Shown one piece after another: positions 26,366 to 34,077 of a stretch of DNA of 40,949 nt. Made by a program: the position numbers and the translations under genes. Where the stretch lies: positions 1 through 40,949 of the forward strand of contig CAZEJK010000020.1 in the NCBI GenBank assembly GCA_964512045.1, read 5' to 3'. The notes beneath the pieces were generated by a model. The model saw nothing but the letters and a program-made list of their open reading frames with translations. It searched no databases and was not told the DNA's origin. The first letter of the stretch is position 1. Each line of letters starts with the position of its first letter. This DNA comes from CAZEJK01 sp964512045 (lineage in GTDB: Bacteria > Acidobacteriota > Thermoanaerobaculia > Thermoanaerobaculales > Sulfomarinibacteraceae).

Positions 26366-26400
26366 GTCCATCATGTTCCACCGGGCACGCCATGATGGAC
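26366..26400 (-). terminator. Hairpin after ptsI, possible terminator
   Basis: Perfect 10-bp inverted repeat GTCCATCATG (26366-26375) / CATGATGGAC (26391-26400) with a 15-base loop, starting 22 bases after the ptsI stop. No U-run follows in either direction, so it may be a processing or protective stem rather than a factor-independent terminator. Confidence 0.5.
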
Positions 26401-26421
26401 TCCTCATCACTACCCAACACT

Positions 26422-28185
26422 TTAGACGTGAATCTTAATCTTCGCCAGGGAAAGGGCGAGACGCTCCAGAAGGTACTCCTCGACATCTCGTGCCATGACC
26501 ATCTTCAACGCCTCTTTGGCCATCTGCGAGGTCTCACGTTGGGTGAGCTGCCGGACCAGGTTCCGGATGACCGGAATCGCCTGTGGGGTCATGCTGAACT
26601 TCCGCAAGCCCATACCGAGCAGCACCGGAACCATGAGTGGGTCCGCAGCCATCTCGCCGCACATGGAGACGGGGACGCCGCTGTGCTGACCAGCGCGGAT
26701 CACGTCGTTGATCAACCGGAGGATCGCGGGATGCGTGGGCTTGTAGCGATCAGCGACCAGATCGTTGGTCCGGTCGACCGCAAGGGTGTACTGGATGAGA
26801 TCGTTCGTACCGATCGACATGAAGTCGACCTCACGTGCCAGCTCCTGGGCCATGACCGCGGAGGACGGAACCTCGATCATGGCGCCGAGGGCCACGCTTT
26901 CAGGAACCCGCAGCCCACTCCGTTCGAGCTCGTCCATGAGCTCACGGATCAGCACCTTGGTGATGCGGATTTCCTCGATTCCGGAGATGAGGGGGAGCAT
27001 GATCTGGAGACGACCGGCGTACTCCCCTGCCGCTCGGAGCAATGCTCGGAGCTGGACACGGAAGAAGTCAGGTTTGGCAAGACAGAGCCGGATCCCGCGG
27101 AGACCGAGCACGGGATTGTCCTCGGGGCTGCCGATGACCTCGCGCGCAAGCTTCTTGCCACCGAGGTCGAAGGTTCGCACAGTGACCGGAAGGTCGCCCA
27201 TGCGCCGCATCAGATCGCGGTAGAGCTCGAGATGATCGTTCTCTCCCGGAAGCGCAGGGCTCATCTTCAGGTAGAGGAACTCCGAGCGGTAGAGACCGAC
27301 GCCGTCCACGTTCCAGTCGAGCGCCTGCTCGAGCTCGACGGGCAGATCGATGTTGGCCAAGAGCTGTACCTTGACGCCGTCTCGCGTGACGGTGGGTAGG
27401 GTCCGCATGTGGAACAGTTGGGTCCGCTGCTCCTCGTGCTGCTGCTGCCGCGATCGGTACTCCGCAACCTCCGCGCCGTTGGGATCGAACAGGATCTGGC
27501 CCTCGAATGCGTCGAGAATGACTGAGCTGGCATGGCGAGCCGCCTCACAGGCACCATGGACTCCGACGATCGTCGGAATTCCAAACGACCGCGCAATGAT
27601 CGTGGTGTGGGAGGTTGGCCCTCCAGACTCGAGCGCGAAGCCCAGAATCTTGTCCATCGGCAGCTGAACGGCCTGGGATGGTGGGAGATCGTCTGCCACA
27701 AGAATCGTGGGGCGATCGAGCTTTGAAAGGTCGGGAAGATCTTGTCCCTGCAACGTTCGCAGAATCTGTGACGAAACGTCCAACAGATCGAGCTTGCGTT
27801 CGGAAAGATAGAGGTCGCCAAGGTCGTCGAACTTCCTGATCAGGGTGGAAACGACCTGGTCCAGTGCAAATTCAGCGTTGACGTACTGCTCGCGGATGAT
27901 CCGCTCGACCGGCTCGATGAGTGAGGAGTCGGTCGCGATCATTTGATGTGCCTCGAAGATGGTGGCGTAGTCCTCACCGATCTGGGAGAGGGCACGTTCC
28001 TGATGACGACGGATTGAGCTCACAGTCGAACGGACCGCCGCGCGAAATCTCCTGCACTCGTCCTCGAGCTTCTCCTCGCTGACGGGCATACGACGCACCG
28101 ACTCGGGACGCGTGACGTGTACGATCGTCTCCCCGATGGCTATGCCGGCGCTGACGCCGAGCCCGAGCATTGTGTGCGAGCTCAT
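26422..28185 (-). CDS. ptsI: Phosphoenolpyruvate-protein phosphotransferase (EI)
   Basis: A 587-residue enzyme I that takes phosphate from PEP and passes it to HPr. The active-site His193 lies in GGPTSHTTIIAR. The PEP-binding barrel has KLAREVIG, SIGTNDLIQYTLAVDR and the C-terminal SMCGEMAAD. No N-terminal GAF domain is present, so it is the ordinary EI rather than PtsP. The start ATG shares ATGA with the HPr stop and has GGAGAGGAGG upstream. It is the last gene of the accA-ptsI operon. No EIIB or EIIC is found in the window, so phosphate probably goes to the two EIIA proteins for regulation. Confidence 0.96.
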   Translation of the reverse strand: MSSHTMLGLGVSAGIAIGETIVHVTRPESVRRMPVSEEKLEDECRRFRAAVRSTVSSIRRHQERALSQIGEDYATIFEAHQMIATDSSLIEPVERIIREQYVNAEFALDQVVSTLIRKFDDLGDLYLSERKLDLLDVSSQILRTLQGQDLPDLSKLDRPTILVADDLPPSQAVQLPMDKILGFALESGGPTSHTTIIARSFGIPTIVGVHGACEAARHASSVILDAFEGQILFDPNGAEVAEYRSRQQQHEEQRTQLFHMRTLPTVTRDGVKVQLLANIDLPVELEQALDWNVDGVGLYRSEFLYLKMSPALPGENDHLELYRDLMRRMGDLPVTVRTFDLGGKKLAREVIGSPEDNPVLGLRGIRLCLAKPDFFRVQLRALLRAAGEYAGRLQIMLPLISGIEEIRITKVLIRELMDELERSGLRVPESVALGAMIEVPSSAVMAQELAREVDFMSIGTNDLIQYTLAVDRTNDLVADRYKPTHPAILRLINDVIRAGQHSGVPVSMCGEMAADPLMVPVLLGMGLRKFSMTPQAIPVIRNLVRQLTQRETSQMAKEALKMVMARDVEEYLLERLALSLAKIKIHV

Positions 28186-28451
28186 TCCTCCTCTCCGAAC
28201 CTCTCCTGAAACAGGTTGCCGAGAGCGTTCACCGCGTCGGCCTCGTCCTCTCCTTCGGCGGTCACGTGGAGGCTAGCACCCTGGCTCGCTGCGAGAGTGA
28301 GCAGGCCGAGAATGGACTTCGCGTTGACCTCCTCCTCCTCGGTGCCGATAACGATATCACTGGTGAAACGGCTGGCAGTGTGCACGACCTTGGCGGCCGC
28401 ACGAGCGTGCAGGCCGAGCTTGTTGATCACTACCAGTTCAATCCGTTTCAT
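28182..28451 (-). CDS. ptsH: Phosphocarrier protein HPr
   Basis: An 89-residue HPr. His15 in GLHARAAAK is the phosphate acceptor from enzyme I. Ser46 in NAKSILGLL is at exactly the position phosphorylated by HPr kinase in Firmicutes, and hprK lies four genes upstream in the same operon. Usual HPr has ARPA; here it is ARAA. It overlaps ptsI by four bases and starts 108 bp after the EIIA gene. Together these suggest that both His and Ser phosphorylation operate. Confidence 0.95.
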   Translation of the reverse strand: MKRIELVVINKLGLHARAAAKVVHTASRFTSDIVIGTEEEEVNAKSILGLLTLAASQGASLHVTAEGEDEADAVNALGNLFQERFGEEE

Positions 28452-28559
28452 GACCGTGTTCCTTCCGCTTGCACATGCTGCTGTCGTTCACCGTTGCCTG
28501 CCCAGGGTGGCATGCTTGCGAAAATGTTGCACATCGCCAATTGGGAGTCGTCAGATGCC

Positions 28560-28985
28560 TTAGCCGCTTCGATGACGCGAACGGTTCTCCAGATAGGCGC
28601 TCGCCAGATGAATACTGTTCTGTCCTGCTTTGGCGATCTTCTCCGCCATGATGGTCAATGGTGAGTCAGCGCCGCGTTCATTCCCCGCCTTGACCAGCAT
28701 CGGGAGGTTGACTCCGGTGATGACCTCGACGGAGCCCGGCTCGAGAAACGGCAGCGCGAGATTGGTCGCTGTTCCACCGAACATGTCCGTCAGCACCAGC
28801 ACTCCGCTTCCATCGTTCAGCTGCTTGAGATGCCGGCGGAGAAGGCGCACGCCCTCCTCCGAGTCCGCGTCCCATGGTAACGCCAGCGCGGCTGAGCTGC
28901 TGTCGAGCCCCGGATCAATGGTGCGCGCGGCTGCGAGCAGCTCGGTGGCCAGGGCCCCATGAGAGAACACCAGAATCCCGATCAT
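28560..28985 (-). CDS. PTS EIIA component, mannose family
   Basis: A 141-residue single-domain EIIA of the mannose/sorbose (PTS-IIA Man) fold. His9 in VFSHGALATELL is the likely phosphorylation site. LTDMFGGTATNLAL and VNLPMLVKA are the other family motifs. No EIIB, EIIC or EIID partner is encoded nearby, so a transport role is unlikely; similar orphan EIIA proteins lie beside rapZ and ptsH in Deltaproteobacteria. The ATG directly follows the rapZ stop, and GGAGGA inside the rapZ end is the ribosome site. Confidence 0.88.
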   Translation of the reverse strand: MIGILVFSHGALATELLAAARTIDPGLDSSSAALALPWDADSEEGVRLLRRHLKQLNDGSGVLVLTDMFGGTATNLALPFLEPGSVEVITGVNLPMLVKAGNERGADSPLTIMAEKIAKAGQNSIHLASAYLENRSRHRSG

Positions 28986-29873
28986 CTACGTCCTCCTTCG
29001 ATCGCGGTCTCGGTGGCTCAGCCGTACATCGTATCCCGCCTCGGAGATGACCTCTGTGAGACGAGAGGCAACGTACACCGACCGGTGGCGTCCACCAGTG
29101 CAGCCCACGGCGATGGACACGTGAGACTTGAGCTCGTGCGCATACCTCGGCAGCAGGTGGAGCACGAGATCGGAGATCTTGTCGATGGCCTCGGCGACCT
29201 CGTCGTGACGCTGGAACCACTCCTGAAGCGTGGGATGGTCGCCGTTGAGCAGCCGGAGCTCTTCGACGAAGAACGGGTTTGGCAAAAACCGCACGTCAAA
29301 GACGAGGCTTGCGACGGGCGGAACACCGCCAAGATAGGAGAAGCTCTCCACAGAGAGGCTCAGCAGCTCGCGCGGGTCCTCGATGCCGACGAGCGCCAGT
29401 ATGGTGCGTTTGAGCTCGTGGGGACTGAGTGCCGACGTGTTCAGTACCACGTCTGCAAGCTGACGGATCGGCAGCAGGAACTCCATCTCCGCCTTGACGG
29501 CTGCTTGAGGCTCGAGCCGCAACGGATGCGGTCGCCGGGTCACGGAGTAGCGGCGCAGCAAGACGTCCTCCGAAGCTTCCACAAACAGCAGCTGAAGCGA
29601 ACCGTAGCGCTCGCGAAGGCGCTCCAAGATCGATGGGAACCGTTCGGAAAAGCCTCGCGTCCGTACATCGAGCACAACTGCCAGGGATGCGACCTCGGAG
29701 ACCCTGTCGTATCGTTCGAACAGCGCCTCCAGGAGATCCAACGGGATATTATCGATGCAGTGGTAGCCGAGGTCCTCGAGACTGTGCGAGAGGACGCTCT
29801 TGCCCGAGCCGGAGAGACCGGTGATCACGAACGGACCGGCGGAGGCGAACTGAGTGTGTCGTGCGTCAGTCAA
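28986..29873 (-). CDS. rapZ: RapZ/YvcJ-family nucleotide- and RNA-binding protein
   Basis: A 295-residue RapZ. Walker A GLSGSGKS (19-26) leads the kinase-like N-terminal domain. The C-terminal RNA-binding domain has FDVRFLPNPFF and AVGCTGGRHRSVYVASRL. In E. coli RapZ controls glucosamine-6-phosphate synthase through small RNAs and senses cell-wall precursors; in Firmicutes it is YvcJ. I chose TTG 29873, six bases after GGAGGAG and in register with the family start, overlapping hprK by eight bases; longer frames run back through hprK and are Arg/Ser-rich. It sits between hprK and EIIA. Confidence 0.92.
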   Translation of the reverse strand: MTDARHTQFASAGPFVITGLSGSGKSVLSHSLEDLGYHCIDNIPLDLLEALFERYDRVSEVASLAVVLDVRTRGFSERFPSILERLRERYGSLQLLFVEASEDVLLRRYSVTRRPHPLRLEPQAAVKAEMEFLLPIRQLADVVLNTSALSPHELKRTILALVGIEDPRELLSLSVESFSYLGGVPPVASLVFDVRFLPNPFFVEELRLLNGDHPTLQEWFQRHDEVAEAIDKISDLVLHLLPRYAHELKSHVSIAVGCTGGRHRSVYVASRLTEVISEAGYDVRLSHRDRDRRRT

Positions 29874-30867
29874 ACTCAATCTCCTCCACCTCGAGGCCGA
29901 GAGCACGCTGATTGACGCGTTCGATGAAGATCTGCTCATCGATGACGCCGCGTTCCGCGAGGAGTGATTTTCGCACCGCAGTCTCGACCATGATCGAGAC
30001 GTCACGGCCTGGCGCGACCGCCATTGTGTACATCGGGATGCTGACACCCAGGATCTTGGTGGTGTCATGGTACGGCGCCTGGCTCGTCAGCAGCTTCGCG
30101 CGGAGCGCCTCATCGCGATCCGATCCCTCCTGGTCGAGGCGGTAGAGTCGGATCATCAGAGCGATCGGGATCTCCGGCGAGGTTGCTGTCATGCCGAAGT
30201 GTTTGCGGATATCGATGATCCCGACCCCACGGAGCTCGAGGAAGTACTTGATGTTACGGTGGGCGCAACCGATCAGCCCGGACGGTGGTGTTCTCCGGAT
30301 GACGACAACGTCGTCAGCCACGAGCCGGTGCCCGCGGTAGATGAGCTCCAGCGCAGACTCGCTCTTCCCGACCCCCGCATCGCCGACGATCAGCGTTCCG
30401 ATGGAGAACACGTCCATGAGGACGCCGTGGACCTGCACCCAGGGCGCGAGCTGACGCTCCAGATAGGCAGAGATGACGTCGATCGTGTCAGATGTCTGCT
30501 CCATAGTGGTCAAAATCGGGATGCCGCGCCGTTCGCAGTGGTCGAGGATGTCCGGGCTCGGGCGCAACCCTTTGGTCGATATGATCACCGGCACGTCGAG
30601 CTCAACCAGTGAGCGCAATCGTCGCGTCGCCTCCTCGGTCGAGAGCGTTGAAAGGTAGTTGTGCTCGGACTCACCGAGAATCTGGACTCGTCCTCCTTTG
30701 ACGTAAGGAAGATAGCCAGCCAGTGCGAGGCCGGGCTTCTGAATTCGTGGATTCGAGATCCGCCGGGAGTCCAGCCCTGCCTCCCCTGCGAGGAGCTGCA
30801 GGCCCAAGGGTCCGATGGAGTCATGATCCACCAGCTCACGCACCGCAATCGGCGGAGGAATGTTCAT
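29866..30867 (-). CDS. hprK: HPr kinase/phosphorylase
   Basis: A 333-residue HprK that phosphorylates and dephosphorylates Ser46 of HPr. The catalytic domain has His147 in VQVHGVLMDV, Walker A GDAGVGKS (162-169), and the signatures LELRGVGIIDI (211-220) and PGRDVSIMVE. The N-terminal domain (1-130) is of the usual size and includes the loop with ERRGIPILTT. It overlaps ptsN by four bases (ATGA) and rapZ by eight. HprK with Ser46-HPr outside Firmicutes is typical of regulatory PTS systems with no sugar permeases. Confidence 0.95.
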   Translation of the reverse strand: MNIPPPIAVRELVDHDSIGPLGLQLLAGEAGLDSRRISNPRIQKPGLALAGYLPYVKGGRVQILGESEHNYLSTLSTEEATRRLRSLVELDVPVIISTKGLRPSPDILDHCERRGIPILTTMEQTSDTIDVISAYLERQLAPWVQVHGVLMDVFSIGTLIVGDAGVGKSESALELIYRGHRLVADDVVVIRRTPPSGLIGCAHRNIKYFLELRGVGIIDIRKHFGMTATSPEIPIALMIRLYRLDQEGSDRDEALRAKLLTSQAPYHDTTKILGVSIPMYTMAVAPGRDVSIMVETAVRKSLLAERGVIDEQIFIERVNQRALGLEVEEIEFD

Positions 30868-31328
30868 AGACCTTCTCTCGTCGCCGCCTCCTCTAGAGCT
30901 TCCTGTACCGAGACCGGATCTGGGGCGCTGAGCAGCTGATCGCGAACCTCGGCGCTCTTGAGAGCTCGTGCGATCTGTCCGAGCACACGGAGATGCAGCG
31001 CAGGCCGATCGGGTGGAGACAGCACAACAAAGAGAAAACGAACGGGATCGTTATGCGGGCATGCGAAGTCGATGCCGTTGGAGGTTCGCAGCAGCCAGAT
31101 TACGGTGGCATCGATTCCTTCGATCTTGCAGTGTGGGATGGCGAAGCTCCCACCAACCGATGTCGAACCGAGGGCCTCCCGATCGCTGAGTGCACGACGC
31201 ACGGCTTCCGCAGAGAGCGGCACCTTCCTGCTGACCAGGGTTCCGATCAGGTCAAACAGGGCGTCGGCGGACACCACCTCCACATCCAGCTCGATCTGGT
31301 CTGGATGGATAAGCTCGAGAAGGGCCAT
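30864..31328 (-). CDS. ptsN: Nitrogen-regulatory PTS EIIA (PtsN)
   Basis: A 154-residue EIIA of the fructose/nitrogen type. The phosphorylation site is His66 in SFAIPHCK. LGSTSVGGS and FLFVVLSPPD are the family-conserved stretches around it. PtsN usually lies downstream of rpoN and hpf and tunes nitrogen and potassium metabolism. The start ATG shares one base with the hpf stop (TGATG). It overlaps hprK by four bases. Confidence 0.93.
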   Translation of the reverse strand: MALLELIHPDQIELDVEVVSADALFDLIGTLVSRKVPLSAEAVRRALSDREALGSTSVGGSFAIPHCKIEGIDATVIWLLRTSNGIDFACPHNDPVRFLFVVLSPPDRPALHLRVLGQIARALKSAEVRDQLLSAPDPVSVQEALEEAATREGL

Positions 31329-31876
31329 CAGAACTCGGGTGTGATCAGGCCCAGGTTACCGTCGCGTCGGCGGTAGAGCACATTCACACGGTCAGTTGCA
31401 GCGTTCAGGTACACGATGAAGTCGTTGTTGGTGGTCTCGAGCTGCAGCTGTGCCTCTTCGATCGACATGGGTTTGATGGTGATTGCGCTGCGCTTGACAA
31501 TTGTCGGGGTCCCGCCAACCACGGAGGTGGGCTCGATGACGTCCTCACTCCAGTCGGGAACAGCAGCAGGCTCGGTATCGACCTGGCGCTTGCGATCCTT
31601 GAGTCGGTTCTTGTTCTTCCGCGCCTGCATCTCGAGCTTCTCGGCAGCATCCTGAATCGCCGTCGAAAGGTCCTTGTGCTGGCTGCTGGCGCGAATATCG
31701 AAGTCTTTTCCGTTCACGAACATCTCAACAACATGGAGATGTCGCTCCTGAGATACCTCAACTCGCATGTCAAGAATATCGTTGAAGTACTTGGTAACCT
31801 TCTTGACCTTTCGCTCACAGAGACTCCGGATCTCGTCTGGAAGGTTGACCTTGCGCGCGATGTATTCGATATCCAT
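31328..31876 (-). CDS. hpf: Ribosome hibernation promoting factor, long form
   Basis: A 182-residue long HPF that dimerises 70S ribosomes in stationary phase. The N-terminal S30AE domain (1-100) has VEVSQERHLHVVEMFVNGKDFDIRA and the AIQDAAEKLEMQARKNKNRLKDR end. The C-terminal domain (about 125-182) ends in MSIEEAQLQLETTNNDFIVYLNAATDRVNVLYRRRDGNLGLI, the dimerising part present only in long forms. ATG 31876 has GAGGGAG upstream. It follows rpoN by 13 bases. Confidence 0.94.
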   Translation of the reverse strand: MDIEYIARKVNLPDEIRSLCERKVKKVTKYFNDILDMRVEVSQERHLHVVEMFVNGKDFDIRASSQHKDLSTAIQDAAEKLEMQARKNKNRLKDRKRQVDTEPAAVPDWSEDVIEPTSVVGGTPTIVKRSAITIKPMSIEEAQLQLETTNNDFIVYLNAATDRVNVLYRRRDGNLGLITPEF

Positions 31877-31889
31877 AAGCTTGACTCCC

Positions 31890-33338
31890 TCAGAAGGCGC
31901 GTTTTCGCTGGTCAGAGGACGGCACACCGATCTCTTCGCGGTACTTTGCGACGGTGCGTCGCGCGAGACGGATGCCTTCCCTTTGCAGAAGCTTCATGAT
32001 CTTTGAGTCGGAGAGCGGTCGTTGGGCGTCCTCGGACTCGATAATCTTGCGGATCCGTTCTTTGACAACAAGGGAGGAGACATTACCTCCGCGCGCCGAG
32101 TCCACGCCTGAGTGGAAGAAGTACTTCATCGGGAAGAGACCTCGAGGCGTGTGCATGTACTTGTTACTCACAACCCGCGAGACGGTGGACTCGTGCATCC
32201 CGATATCTTCGGCGACGTCGCGGAGCACCATGGGCTTGAGATGCTCGAGCCCGTGCTCAAAGAATCCGCGCTGGTGATCGACAATGCTCCGTGCGACCTT
32301 GTAGATGGTGCGCTGTCGCTGGTCGATGCTCTTCATCAGCCACAGAGCACTTCGCATCTTCTCTCGTAAGTAGTTGGAAGCAGACGGGTCCAACTGCTCG
32401 CCTTCGAGCATGCGTCGGTACTGGGAGGAGATCCGTAGCCGTGGAAGCCCGTCGTCGTTCAGCGAGATGACATAGTCGTCGTCGGCCTTCGAGACGTGAA
32501 CGTCCGGCTCGACGTAGTAGTTGCGTTCCTGGTAGAACATTCGCCCCGGCTTGGGATCGAGCCGGCGCACGACCTCGATGATCGGCTTGAGGTCGTCAAC
32601 AGTGCACCCGAGATCCTCCGCCAGTAGCCCCCAGCGTTGGTGGAGGAGATCGTCCCAGTGCTCGGCAAGGATGTGCCGCAGGTTCTCAAAAGCGCCTTCC
32701 TCGATCTCTGCAATGGCCCCCTGGGAGTCGAGCGTGTCCAGCTGCAAGAGGAGACACTCTTGAGTCGAGCGGGCCGCGATTCCAGGTGGATCGAGCGACC
32801 TGACGATCTGGATGGCCTCAGCGACCTGATCCGGTGACGCGTCGGTGGCTTCGGCGATCTCGTCGTCGGACACAGAGAGAAAGCCGTCATCATCGAGATT
32901 GCCGATGATGAACTCGGCCACCGGGATGAACATCGCGGGGCAGTCCAGGAGGTGCAGCTGCCACAGCAGGTGGTCGCGGAGCCCCATCGGTTCGGAAGCG
33001 ACGTTCTCGAGGCGCTGCTCGTTCTCGCTCGAGAACGACATCGACGGTCCCTCCATACTGGAGTCGGCGATGTAGTCCGAGAAGAACGCCTCCACATCAA
33101 TATCGGCCATCGAGGTCTCGTTGGCCTCTGTAGCAGCCTCTGCTTCGGCAACACGCTCTGAGGGGACGTCCTCCCCTTCGGTGCCGACCTCGAGCACAGG
33201 GTTCTCCACCATCTGCTGCCCGATCTCCTGCTCGAGCTCGAGCCGAGACAGCTGCAGCAGCTTGATGGCCTGCTGCAACTGTGGTGTCAAGACCAGCTTC
33301 TGAGCGATCTTCAGACTGAGCTTCTGTTCGAGAGCCAT
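31890..33338 (-). CDS. rpoN: RNA polymerase sigma-54 factor
   Basis: A 482-residue sigma-54. The N-terminal activator-interacting region I has LVLTPQLQQAIKLLQLSRLELEQEI. An acidic region II follows (EGEDVPSERVAEAEAATEANE). The core-binding and helix-turn-helix regions include HESTVSRVVSNKYMHTPRG. The C-terminal RpoN box is LARRTVAKYRE near residue 460. ATG 33338 lies four bases after the lptB stop; no strong ribosome site is seen and translation is probably coupled. No enhancer-binding protein gene is in the window. Confidence 0.96.
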   Translation of the reverse strand: MALEQKLSLKIAQKLVLTPQLQQAIKLLQLSRLELEQEIGQQMVENPVLEVGTEGEDVPSERVAEAEAATEANETSMADIDVEAFFSDYIADSSMEGPSMSFSSENEQRLENVASEPMGLRDHLLWQLHLLDCPAMFIPVAEFIIGNLDDDGFLSVSDDEIAEATDASPDQVAEAIQIVRSLDPPGIAARSTQECLLLQLDTLDSQGAIAEIEEGAFENLRHILAEHWDDLLHQRWGLLAEDLGCTVDDLKPIIEVVRRLDPKPGRMFYQERNYYVEPDVHVSKADDDYVISLNDDGLPRLRISSQYRRMLEGEQLDPSASNYLREKMRSALWLMKSIDQRQRTIYKVARSIVDHQRGFFEHGLEHLKPMVLRDVAEDIGMHESTVSRVVSNKYMHTPRGLFPMKYFFHSGVDSARGGNVSSLVVKERIRKIIESEDAQRPLSDSKIMKLLQREGIRLARRTVAKYREEIGVPSSDQRKRAF

Positions 33339-33342
33339 CGGC

Positions 33343-34077
33343 TTACAGCTGGAAATCCTCTCCGAGGTAGATTCGACGAACATCGCTATTGGCGGCCAGC
33401 TCGGCTGGCTCGCCCTTAGCAAAAATCTTGCCGTCCTTGATTATATAGGCGCGGTCGGTGATCTTCAATGTTTCGCGAACGTTGTGGTCCGTTATCAGGA
33501 CGCCGATACCGAGGGAGCGGAGGTGCCGGATGATGCGCTGGAGCTCTAACACCGCGATCGGATCGATGCCGGCAAACGGCTCGTCGAGGAGAATGAAGGT
33601 GGGATCGATTGCCAAGGCGCGCGCGACCTCGAGCCGACGACGTTCGCCACCGGAAAGCGTCTCCGCACGCTGGCCCGCGCGCTCCTGCAGACCGAACTCC
33701 TTGAGCAAGCCGTCGATTCGCTGACGTGCTGCGCTCGCTTCAAGACCGAGCCCTTCAAGGATGATCCACACGTTGTCAGTCACCGACAGGTGACGGAACG
33801 CGCTGGGTTCCTGTGGCAGGTAACTGATCCCCATCCTGGCCCGGCGGTACATGGGACTCCGCGTGATGTTTCGGTCTCCGAGCGTCACCTTCCCGTCATC
33901 CGGTTCGACGAGGCCCACCATCATATAGAAGGTGGTGGTCTTGCCTGCGCCGTTCGGCCCAAGGAGGCCCACGATCTCTCCAGGAGAGACCTCGAGGGTG
34001 ACTCCGTTGACCACCTTGCGCCCGCGGTAGACCTTCTCGAGGTCTCGCGCCTTGAGATCGAGGGTTTTCGGGCTCAG
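33343..34077 (-). CDS. lptB: LPS export ABC ATPase LptB, CTG start
   Basis: A 244-residue ATPase that powers LPS extraction by LptB2FG. Walker A GPNGAGKTT, signature LSGGERRRLEVARAL, Walker B FILLDEPFAGID and the end RRIYLGEDFQL all match LptB. The conserved N-terminus KARDLEKVYRGRKVVNGV lies upstream of the only ATG/GTG candidate (GTG 34014), so that start would cut off the first strand. The in-frame codon at 34077 is CTG, with GGAGGA seven bases upstream and overlapping the lptCA stop as CTGA, like the ATGA/GTGA overlaps elsewhere in this operon. No in-frame ATG, GTG or TTG lies between the upstream ribosome site and 34014. The start is therefore best read as CTG. Confidence 0.9.
   Translation of the reverse strand: MSPKTLDLKARDLEKVYRGRKVVNGVTLEVSPGEIVGLLGPNGAGKTTTFYMMVGLVEPDDGKVTLGDRNITRSPMYRRARMGISYLPQEPSAFRHLSVTDNVWIILEGLGLEASAARQRIDGLLKEFGLQERAGQRAETLSGGERRRLEVARALAIDPTFILLDEPFAGIDPIAVLELQRIIRHLRSLGIGVLITDHNVRETLKITDRAYIIKDGKIFAKGEPAELAANSDVRRIYLGEDFQL

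Noticed and set aside
26350..27399. 349-residue plus-strand open frame opposite ptsI
   Set aside because: It is antisense to the conserved C-terminal half of ptsI and has no motif.
28959..29915. 318-residue plus-strand open frame opposite rapZ
   Set aside because: Antisense to rapZ, whose motifs are clear.
34014..34014. GTG as the start of lptB
   Set aside because: It would drop 21 conserved residues (KARDLEKVYRGRK); CTG at 34077 has a better site and register.
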